This document shows, in pieces, positions 33,522 to 39,388 of a stretch of 54,402 nucleotides of DNA. Below the pieces are notes generated by a model. That model worked only from the letters and a program-made list of their open reading frames with translations, did not search any database and was not told the DNA's origin. Origin of the DNA: a virus. Each line of letters opens with the position of its first letter. Position 1 is the stretch's first letter. The position numbers and the translations under genes are program-made. Where the stretch lies: IMG/VR virus record IMGVR_UViG_3300036766_002274, positions 1 through 54,402 of that record; one strand, 5' to 3'.

Positions 33522-33578
33522 CCCCGGCAGAGCGTGCGTCACTCGTCTCAACGAGTGCCAATAGCACGAGTACCGGGG
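33522..33578 (-). ncRNA. Three-tier nested hairpin between early minus-strand genes
   Basis: CCCCGG (33522-33527) pairs with CCGGGG (33573-33578), CGTGC (33533-33537) with GCACG (33564-33568), and CACTCG (33540-33545) with CGAGTG (33552-33557). The three helices are stacked with small internal loops. On the minus strand CTCTCTTT follows, so partial termination is possible. It lies in the 106-nt gap between the 176-aa and 93-aa genes. A processed small RNA or a 5' element of the helicase operon are alternatives. Confidence 0.55.
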
Positions 33579-33596
33579 TGTGGATTGCGCCGGTCT

Positions 33597-34127
33597 TTAA
33601 ACCGGCAGGAGCGGGATGTAGTCCTTCAGCTCCCCGATGAAGGCAGCCAGCTCGGACTGGCTCTCGATACACAGGCTGGCCGCGAGGCTCCTGCCGTTCG
33701 CGTCGAATCCCTCGATGCTGACGCTGTCTTGGGTGAGGGCATCACCGAAGACGAACTCCCAGCTTGAGCCGTTCGGCACATCAATCACTGTGCGCCGTTC
33801 GCCACTGGAATAGTTGACCGTCTCGGACGAGACAGCCTTGGGCTGTTCGGCGAAGTCGCAGTCGCCGTCGCCGCAGTCCGGGGAGGATGAGGGGTCTGCG
33901 CAGGAATCCTCTGCCGTGTACCACTCCTCACTGAAGTCGTCGGGGGTGTTCTTGTTGCTCGGAACGTAGACATCCTCGGCGGTCTCGCCGAAGTCTTTGA
34001 AGTCGGCCGCGATACTGATGCCGAGCTTCTTCTCCTGCTTCAAGACGAACTTGTCGAAGCGCCGGGCGAGGATGTTGGCGCGCTCTTTGTAGGACGGGAG
34101 CGCATTGGGGTTGTTGGGCTTACTCAT
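33597..34127 (-). CDS. Acidic hypothetical protein, early minus operon
   Basis: 176 aa from ATG 34127, overlapping the upstream stop by 8 nt. The N terminus is basic and helical (YKERANILARRFDKFVLKQE). The middle is acidic with scattered Cys (AEDSCADPSSSPDCGDGDC). The last 70 residues look like a beta domain (TVIDVPNGSSWEFVF, SVSIEGFDANGRSLA). Its stop TAA falls in a TTTAAA word flanked by GCCGGT/ACCGGC. Unrecognised. Confidence 0.65.
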   Translation of the reverse strand: MSKPNNPNALPSYKERANILARRFDKFVLKQEKKLGISIAADFKDFGETAEDVYVPSNKNTPDDFSEEWYTAEDSCADPSSSPDCGDGDCDFAEQPKAVSSETVNYSSGERRTVIDVPNGSSWEFVFGDALTQDSVSIEGFDANGRSLAASLCIESQSELAAFIGELKDYIPLLPV

Positions 34128-34599
34128 CGTTGAACTCTTCCTCTTCTTCTGTTTCGTCTGGCTCTTGGTTGGCAGAGAACTGCCATGGGTCAGTTGTATC
34201 GAACGCCGGGTTGTCTTCTGCCGCAGTGTCGCCAGCGAAAGGCTCTTCCCCGGCAGCGTCGAGGTCAGCATCGACCTCGGCCTGCATCTCGGCGATGGCC
34301 CGGTCGAACACCGCCGTGAGGTCGCTGAGTACAGCCTCGAAATGCTGGACAGGAATGGCGACGAAGCCTACCTGCCGGTCATCCACGTACTGCGCCATGA
34401 TGACCTGACCCTTGTGGAAGCCAGCGAGGATGCCTGAGTAGTCCTCGTCAGGGCTGAAAGCGGGCTCATTGGCTCGCAACTCCTTGAGGCCCACGTTGCT
34501 CGTCTTGCGCCACGCGCAAGCGATGCAGACATTGCCAACACTGCTGGATGCCGCAGTTCCGTTGACGAGCTGCCTGCGGGGTGGTGGTCGCTTGGACAT
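34120..34599 (-). CDS. Hypothetical protein, first gene of the minus-strand region
   Basis: 159 aa with GAGGAG about 8 nt before the ATG. It begins with a basic, Pro-rich N terminus (MSKRPPPRRQLVNG) and a CIAC pair (near 25), continues with a mixed alpha/beta middle (GFHKGQVIMAQYVDDRQVGF), and ends very acidic (DETEEEEEFNDE). It is the gene nearest the control region on this strand, so it is probably early. The acidic tail could mimic DNA, as in some anti-restriction proteins; this is speculation. Confidence 0.65.
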   Translation of the reverse strand: MSKRPPPRRQLVNGTAASSSVGNVCIACAWRKTSNVGLKELRANEPAFSPDEDYSGILAGFHKGQVIMAQYVDDRQVGFVAIPVQHFEAVLSDLTAVFDRAIAEMQAEVDADLDAAGEEPFAGDTAAEDNPAFDTTDPWQFSANQEPDETEEEEEFNDE

Positions 34600-34824
34600 C
34601 GGCGTCTCCTCACACGGCCTATGCCGTGATGGACGAAGCGGCTGGGGTAGTTAGAAGAACTTGGACTTGGGAATGCCGGTTCCCCAGCCACCTCGCGTGA
34701 TGTGTTTGCACCTCACACTCTTAGAGTAACCGTCTCATGCAACGCAGTCTATGTCCTTCGCGCGCACCGGGCGGCGCGGCGCAAAGACGAAGCGCCCAGT
34801 GGTGTGTGGGGTTTTTGTGCCCGC

Positions 34825-34854
34825 TGGACACGAAGTGTGGAAATAGTGTATACT
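34825..34854 (+). promoter_or_regulatory. Sigma70-like promoter into the structured region
   Basis: TGGACA (34825-34830) and TATACT (34849-34854) are separated by 18 bp; five of six and five of six bases match consensus. It points into the non-coding region and the plus-strand genes. The next 110 nt contain the attenuator-like hairpins, so a transcript from here would meet them at once. Confidence 0.7.
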
Positions 34855-34871
34855 AGTTAAACAGAAGCTTT

Positions 34872-34964
34872 AAGCCTTGCCGAACTGCCAAGTGAGGCAA
34901 GGCTTGGCATAGATAGAACAGCACTAAAGGCCAAAGCCGACAAGGCTTTGGCCTTGTCGGCTTT
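34872..34964 (+). promoter_or_regulatory. Attenuator-like mutually exclusive hairpins
   Basis: First, AAGCCTTGCC (34872-34881) pairs with GGCAAGGCTT (34896-34905). Then two perfect hairpins overlap: AAGGCCAAAGCC (34927-34938) with GGCTTTGGCCTT (34944-34955), and AAAGCCGACAAGG (34933-34945) with CCTTGTCGGCTTT (34952-34964). Only one of the last two can form at a time. The second ends in a short T-run, like an intrinsic terminator. With a promoter just upstream, this is the layout of a transcription attenuator. No riboswitch ligand core is recognised. Confidence 0.65.
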
Positions 34965-34979
34965 AAACAGCCAAGCTCC

Positions 34980-35047
34980 AGTCTTACCCTAAAAGCCAAA
35001 GCCAGCTCTTCGAGCCTTGTTTTGGCTTTGTCTTTTAGGCTAAGACT
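34980..35047 (+). repeat. 24-bp near-perfect long hairpin
   Basis: Arms 34980-35003 and 35024-35047 pair at 22 of 24 positions. The 20-nt loop holds a small GCTC-TTC-GAGC hairpin. The stem uses the same words (CCAAAGCC, GGCTTTG) as the attenuator upstream, so the elements can also pair with each other. It could be an RNase III-type processing site, a terminator-like barrier or part of an origin. Confidence 0.7.
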
Positions 35048-35086
35048 TACGCTTGGCTTTTAGCTTGGCTTTCTTGGTCGGGGAAG

Positions 35087-35257
35087 ACGATGCCACACCC
35101 GCAGGTGGGGCATCGTGTAAGCCCCCGTGCCAAATACTCGTTTCACTCGTATGGTCGTCCATGGCGGAACAGAGTGGAGCCATGGCTTGCTTGAAGCTAA
35201 GCGAAGAAGCGAGATGTCCCCCTACGGGGCCATCTCGCGGTATGAAAGAGCTTAGCT
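35087..35257 (+). repeat. Cluster of further hairpins
   Basis: ACGATGCC-A-CACC and GGTG-G-GGCATCGT pair at 35087-35116 with one mismatch. CCATGGC (35159-35165) pairs with GCCATGG (35179-35185). A two-layer hairpin follows: AGCTAAGC (35195-35202) with GCTTAGCT (35250-35257), enclosing GCGAGATG-T-CCCC (35209-35221) with GGGG-C-CATCTCGC (35226-35238) around CTAC. No reading frame with coding character spans this part. Confidence 0.65.
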
Positions 35258-35310
35258 GGCACAGCCAGCGTCCCCCCAGAAGTGGTCACCACGTGTCGTC
35301 TTTCCGCCGC

Positions 35311-35480
35311 AGGCATATTAGATAAGTATCTATAACATACCTGTTGTGTGTAGCCTTTAAAGCTCAGTTTGTATGTAATATAAACATCCACTTAGTTCAC
35401 ATAGGTTCATTAAGCGGGATTTAAAAATCGGAGGGGGTTCAAGGCAAACCCCATGACCCCTCAGATTCAAAGTGTTAAAT
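35311..35480. other. AT-rich patch, possible origin or promoter site
   Basis: This is the most AT-rich stretch of the window. It has the near-palindrome AGATAAGTATCT (35320-35331), two TTTAAA words (35356, 35420), and TTTAAA spaced 17 bp from TATAAA (35379-35384), a possible weak plus-strand promoter. It sits where transcription diverges, between the helicase side and the prim-pol side. Easy melting and central position would suit an origin, but no iterons are visible. Confidence 0.35.
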
Positions 35481-35513
35481 AGACGACGTGTTTTTACCCT
35501 TCAAGCCGGGTGG

Positions 35514-36534
35514 GGTAGTACTACCGTGCCTAGGCCGACCGCGACCGGCGATACCCCCACCCCCACCCCTGCCCAGCATCGCCTGCACGTCTGCGCCGTG
35601 CTCGCGGCTCGTCCTCGCTTGCTGGCATGCAAGCGCACTGCGCCGCCACGGGCGGACGACTAATCAGCACCGGCCTGACTACGTTCTCACTGAGAAGCAC
35701 GGCAACGGCACGGCACGGTTCCCTATACCCCTCCGGGGTATCACATCGGCGAGGTACACCACGCCACAAACCGCCGTGCTCACGGCCCGGCAGCGTGAGA
35801 CTTGCCAGCGCACGCCGAGACTGGCACGTCGAGGTTGTCACATGTAAATGTCCCAACCGCATACGCATGTGTTGTATGACACAGCACAGACTGTACCCCT
35901 GTATGTCGCATATCTGGCCCAAAATGTGCTTGACAGTCTCGCTCGGCAGGTTCAATCTGAGCACATCGAAGCCGAGACGCCCACCGCAAGGTGGTGCTCC
36001 ACTTCAGACATCGCCAGAGTTCACCCGCCAGCCGGAAACGAAAGAGCCGCCTATCAAGTGACACACCACCGGCAACCCAGCCGCACCGGAGAGGCCCAGA
36101 CAAGGCCCGGTGTGTAGAAGGGGAGCCGCAACGGTCAAGCCGCAACAATGCCGCCCCGATGTGCCTAGCACGCCTAACTCGACTAGATGGTATCAGTCGA
36201 GTGCTCCCCTTCTACCGGCGGTCGCGTAACCTGAGCGATTAGCAGAACAGGGAGCATGGACGCCAATCGGTACAATCCCGATGTGCGCTCCGCCGAACGT
36301 CAACGGTTAGGTTGACGTGCATCAGCGAGCGTAGTCGCTGACTAACCCGTGCCATTAACGCAGTATGGGCACATCTCTTACCCCGGAGCCTAGCAAGCCC
36401 CGGCCATCTACCGGAGCGCTCGATTCACAGTAGCGCAACCGGCAAACACATCTCTTAGGTGACTGGCGAGCATGGCAAGTAATCAAGCATGCGCCAGTCA
36501 CGTTGCAGTCACGTCGCACGGGTTGGCACCCGTG
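35514..36534 (+). ncRNA. Candidate large structured RNA(s), about 1 kb
   Basis: No convincing gene lies in 35.5-36.55 kb on either strand; readable frames lack ribosome sites and family features. Inverted repeats are dense: CGCTTGC/GCAAGCG (35616/35629), ATACCCC/GGGGTAT (35725/35735), CCACC-GCAA-GGTGG (35981-35994, a GNRA loop), ACACACC/GGTGTGT (36061/36109) directly abutting AGAAGGGGAGC/GCTCCCCTTCT (36116/36203), which encloses GTGC-CTA-GCAC and ACTCGACT/AGTCGAGT (36177/36195). Next come ACGTCAA/TTGACGT (36297/36312), TCAGCGA/TCGCTGA (36322/36335), GTGACTGGCG/CGCCAGTCAC (36459/36492) and CACGGGT/ACCCGTG (36517/36528). The loop GGTTAG (36305-36310) can pair with CTAACC (36342-36347), a pseudoknot. 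Comparable in style to large ornate phage RNAs, but not matched to a known class. Confidence 0.55.
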
Positions 36535-36557
36535 ACATGAATTAGGAGCTTCGAAAC

Positions 36558-36617
36558 GTGAAGACCTTTATTGAGGATTCCATCTACGAAATCGACGCCA
36601 GCGACTACGCTTCGTGA
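36558..36617 (+). CDS. 19-aa micro-gene
   Basis: GTG 36558, with AGGAG about 10 nt upstream, opens a 19-codon frame (KTFIEDSIYEIDASDYA) whose stop overlaps the next gene's GTG. It is acidic. It may be a real small peptide or a translated leader that couples ribosomes into the next gene. The evidence is the ribosome site and the overlap only. Confidence 0.4.
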   Translation: MKTFIEDSIYEIDASDYAS

Positions 36618-36757
36618 ATATCGACCGCAGCGAAGTATCGCGCCTACTGGCGAAAGCCATCGCATACAAGGAGTGCGGCAATCGCGCGAAAGCTGACGAC
36701 TACGCTCGCCAGCTTGTCTACGCCTTGCAGTGCGCCAATATCCTCAACAACTCTTAG
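36614..36757 (+). CDS. Small helical protein
   Basis: 47 aa from GTG 36614, overlapping the previous stop as GTGA. One long amphipathic helix is likely (SEVSRLLAKAIAYKECG, ADDYARQLVYALQCANIL). The LAKAIA segment and its codons recur in the 38-aa protein at 37202-37318, so the two are probably related. Function unknown. Confidence 0.55.
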   Translation: MNIDRSEVSRLLAKAIAYKECGNRAKADDYARQLVYALQCANILNNS

Positions 36758-36790
36758 TGCATCCCGCCGCAGGCGGGTGGAGATTCTGTC

Positions 36791-36895
36791 ATGAGTGACC
36801 CGATTCTTGGCATCACCGAACGATGGGACACAGACGCTCTTATCGAGTTGTCACACGCCATCCTCACGCTCGTCGTCGTGAGGGATGCATCGTGA
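36791..36895 (+). CDS. Truncated paralogue of the 240-aa protein
   Basis: 34 aa. Its first 26 codons match the N terminus of the gene at 37475 (SDPILGITERWDTDALIE then variants), about 78% identical at DNA level, after which it ends VVVRDAS. It looks like a partial duplication that kept a start and stop. The GTG of the next gene overlaps its stop (GTGA). It may be a relic or a translation-coupling leader. Confidence 0.5.
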   Translation: MSDPILGITERWDTDALIELSHAILTLVVVRDAS

Positions 36896-36984
36896 AGTGT
36901 GAGCGTTGCGGCCGTCCCGTCGTCGTCCTCACGGATATTGACCTTGCATGGTGCAAGGTCTGCCAGCATGGAAGCACATCATGA
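36892..36984 (+). CDS. 30-aa zinc-knuckle peptide
   Basis: Starts at GTG 36892 and overlaps both neighbours by four bases. CERC near the N terminus and CKVC near residue 21 give a complete CxxC...CxxC set within 30 residues, enough for a mini zinc ribbon. It is one of several tiny metal-binding genes in a row here. Function unknown. Confidence 0.55.
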   Translation: MKCERCGRPVVVLTDIDLAWCKVCQHGSTS

Positions 36985-37205
36985 CATGCGAAGCGTGCGT
37001 GCAGCCGTCTAATCTTGTCGAGTTCACAGATGAGCAAACCTACGTGACCCATCTGTTCGATGGGAGCCAGACGTACAATACCAGCCCATTACGCGCCATT
37101 TGTGGCGCGTCCTTCCGTGATGCCGAGTATCTCAATCTCGGCATCGTCGATAGCGGCGGATACTGTTTCGCGTGTCTCTCCGCAGAAGAGGAAGCTATCT
37201 CATGA
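36981..37205 (+). CDS. Small zinc-binding protein
   Basis: 74 aa from ATG 36981 (ATGA overlap). CEAC near the start and CFAC near residue 64 flank a beta-rich middle (VTHLFDGSQTYNTSP, ICGASFRDAEYLNLG). It ends with an acidic tail. A split zinc ribbon is likely. Starting further upstream would overlap the previous gene without a ribosome site. Function unknown. Confidence 0.65.
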   Translation: MTCEACVQPSNLVEFTDEQTYVTHLFDGSQTYNTSPLRAICGASFRDAEYLNLGIVDSGGYCFACLSAEEEAIS

Positions 37206-37318
37206 CTCGTATTCACACGCTTTTGTTGGGAGCACTGGCGAAAGCCATCGCCAATGGCGATACCACCCGTGTGCGGTTCATCGTCGCCGAACTCTGCGAG
37301 GTTGCACGTCATGCATGA
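37202..37318 (+). CDS. Small helical protein
   Basis: 38 aa from ATG 37202 (ATGA overlap). TRIHTLLLGALAKAIANGD resembles the 47-aa protein upstream at LAKAIA. It is followed by RFIVAELCEVARHA. Probably one or two helices. Its stop overlaps the next start by 8 bases. Confidence 0.5.
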   Translation: MTRIHTLLLGALAKAIANGDTTRVRFIVAELCEVARHA

Positions 37319-37478
37319 CGTGCTTCTCCGCTTCGCTATCAAGAACGGCCTTAGTCCATGCAAACGGTGCAGCGTCGTTTACGGCGACGCTGACGATTGC
37401 GGCCCGTTCACTTGCGGTAACTGTCTGCGTGGCAGCAAGGCCCGCGACCGTGCCAATTTCACGGGAGGAACACTGTGA
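37311..37478 (+). CDS. Small zinc-ribbon protein
   Basis: 55 aa from ATG 37311. CKRC (near 17) and CGNC (near 35) with the spacing of a zinc ribbon, followed by a basic tail (LRGSKARDRANF). Its stop overlaps the GTG of the 240-aa gene (GTGA). GTG 36892 to here is one chain of overlapping metal-binding genes. Possible nucleic-acid binding. Confidence 0.62.
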   Translation: MHDVLLRFAIKNGLSPCKRCSVVYGDADDCGPFTCGNCLRGSKARDRANFTGGTL

Positions 37479-38197
37479 GCGACCCGATTCTAGGCATCAC
37501 CGAACGATGGGACACGGACGCGTTGATTGAGATATCCCATACCATCCTCGCCCCTGCCCAGTGCCCCGCACTGCCCAGCCCGTTGCGTATCCGCACCGGT
37601 GCTGTACCCGGCACAAAGGGCACGAGCCAGAAGGTGCTGGGCTACTACGTTGCGCCTGACAAGGCAGAGGACAAGGTGCCCAGCTTCTACATCTCGCCGC
37701 TTGTCGGCGACACGGTAGGCGCGCTCACTATCATGACGTGGCTTGCTACGTTTGCCGCCTACCCCGACGACGATTGGAAGAAACGCAGCAACCGGAGTCA
37801 CCTTGCCGAACGTCTCGGTTTTGCCGCTCCCTATAGCACGCCGGTGGCAGGCTCGAACTTGCGCGTGCTCCTCGATGAGGTTGCGCTCTCGCTCGTGAAA
37901 GAGCGCCCACACTCGTGCATCGACGTGTCTAAGAATCCCATTATCCGCACACAGGCCACGAGCCTGTTGACCGGCGAGTGCCAGCTTTGCCATGGCAAGC
38001 ACAGGCCCACGCTCGCCACACTGGCATCGGGCTGGCCCGAGTGCAGCGGCAACGGTGGACACCGCCGCGTGCTCATTAACTGCTGGTCTGGCACACGCAC
38101 GGCTGGCCTCACGCCAGTCTCGCCGCTTGGCTTGAACATTCCTTGCCGCCCGTACGCCACCGGTTCCGGTGGCGTGCCCATCTTTGAGCCCATCTAA
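37475..38197 (+). CDS. Hypothetical protein, 240 aa
   Basis: Begins at GTG 37475. The N-terminal 26 residues are duplicated in the 34-aa gene at 36791. The middle is mixed alpha/beta (VLGYYVAPDKAEDKVPSFYI, ALTIMTWLATFAAYPDD). A CQLC pair (near 166) with later Cys may bind metal. It directly precedes the AAA+/VWA pair, with an AGGAG before that start, so it may be part of their system. No family is recognised. Confidence 0.7.
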   Translation: MSDPILGITERWDTDALIEISHTILAPAQCPALPSPLRIRTGAVPGTKGTSQKVLGYYVAPDKAEDKVPSFYISPLVGDTVGALTIMTWLATFAAYPDDDWKKRSNRSHLAERLGFAAPYSTPVAGSNLRVLLDEVALSLVKERPHSCIDVSKNPIIRTQATSLLTGECQLCHGKHRPTLATLASGWPECSGNGGHRRVLINCWSGTRTAGLTPVSPLGLNIPCRPYATGSGGVPIFEPI

Positions 38198-38219
38198 CGA
38201 GCTAGGACAGGAGAGAGAC

Positions 38220-39365
38220 ATGCACCCGACCATTAACCCCGACATCTTAGACAAGAGCGAACTTATCGAGCACCTTGTGCGCTTGACCGGCAAGTCTGGC
38301 GCATTCTTTGAAGCGGACAGCGTGCGCACACTGCGCGTGATGCTCGTCACCGCCATCGAAGCAAACCCTGACGGCGGAGTGGCGCGCAACCCTACCGCAG
38401 TAGGCGGTGGTGCGACGCTCACGCCCGAGGACATCGAGCGCCTCATCGAACAGGCTGCGACACGCGCTGAGCAGCGCGTTGTTCAGCGTATCCGGCAGGC
38501 CAGCATCAGCACCACCGAAGGTGCTGCACCAGCCAGCGATGGCGAGCCCGCCATCTCCGTCTCGTTCGGCGCTGACTCGCAGGGTATTCACGTCCCTGCC
38601 ATTCTCGCGGAATATCGCAACCCGTTTAAAGCGTTCTGCTCACGCATCGAAGCCGAGTCACGCGACACTGGCGTGCCCATCCACATCGGGCTCGTCGGCC
38701 CAACCGGCTCAGGCAAGACGACGTTCGCGGTGCAGTTCGCAGCCCAGACCAACCGACCCTGCTACATCCTGAACGTAGGCGCAGTGAGTGAGGCAGAGCA
38801 GCTTCTCTACACGTGGGAAGCGAAGGACGGCACGACATACCAGACACCGAGCGAACTCTCGCGTGCCATCCAAGTGGAGAACGCCGTCATCGTCTTGGAT
38901 GAACTCACACGTGGCGCCAACGCCAAGGTCACGAACGGCATCCTCGACATGCTCGACCACCGCGCGGTGCTTGGCAACGTGCCTGTCGCACCGGGCGTCG
39001 TGTTCTTCGCGACACTCAACGAGGGCGTCGGCTACACCGGCACCGACCTCATCGATGAGGCACTAGAGAACAGGCTCGCCTATTTCCTGCACATCCCGTA
39101 CTCCACCGAAGAAGAAGAGATTCTCATCGAGAAGTACGGCTGTGACCCGGTGCTCGCCAAGCACCTCGTCCTCCTCGCCCGCAACCTGCGCGGCGAGTAC
39201 GACCGCATCTCACTCCGCACACTGGGCGCGGCAGTGCGTCAAGTGAAGTACGGTGCGAGCATCGGCGAAGCGCTGTTCTGCACCTTCGCTCGCATCGTAC
39301 CGCCTGACGTGCTGGTATCGGCGGCAGCGTCAACCATTCCCAACATCACGTTCCCGAACTACTAA
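38220..39365 (+). CDS. MoxR/CobS-like AAA+ ATPase
   Basis: 381 aa from ATG 38220 with AGGAGA upstream. Residues 1-130 are a variable helical region. The AAA+ core follows: Walker A GPTGSGKTTF (near 158), Walker B NAVIVLDELTRGANAK (near 220-235), sensor 1 FFATLNEG (near 262), and an Arg-rich ALENRLAYF stretch. MoxR/CobS/NorQ ATPases work as ring chaperones that insert metals or remodel proteins together with a VWA partner, and that partner is the next gene. Cobalamin synthesis itself is unlikely because no other cob gene is visible. Confidence 0.87.
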   Translation: MHPTINPDILDKSELIEHLVRLTGKSGAFFEADSVRTLRVMLVTAIEANPDGGVARNPTAVGGGATLTPEDIERLIEQAATRAEQRVVQRIRQASISTTEGAAPASDGEPAISVSFGADSQGIHVPAILAEYRNPFKAFCSRIEAESRDTGVPIHIGLVGPTGSGKTTFAVQFAAQTNRPCYILNVGAVSEAEQLLYTWEAKDGTTYQTPSELSRAIQVENAVIVLDELTRGANAKVTNGILDMLDHRAVLGNVPVAPGVVFFATLNEGVGYTGTDLIDEALENRLAYFLHIPYSTEEEEILIEKYGCDPVLAKHLVLLARNLRGEYDRISLRTLGAAVRQVKYGASIGEALFCTFARIVPPDVLVSAAASTIPNITFPNY

Positions 39366-39388
39366 CCCCGGAAGGGTGGAGGTCAGTC

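Noticed and set aside
34600-34760. Promoter for the minus-strand region upstream of 34599
   Set aside because: The best pair (TAGACT, 17 bp, TACTCT) matches consensus poorly, so it is not listed as a feature; a promoter must exist here or further upstream but I cannot place it.
35488-36148. Several 60-145-codon frames on both strands of the structured region
   Set aside because: They overlap each other on both strands, lack ribosome sites and family features, and cover dense inverted repeats; non-coding RNA is the better reading.
36255-36540. Three frames of about 20 codons starting at ATG 36255, 36365 and 36472
   Set aside because: No properly spaced Shine-Dalgarno; they lie in predicted RNA helices.
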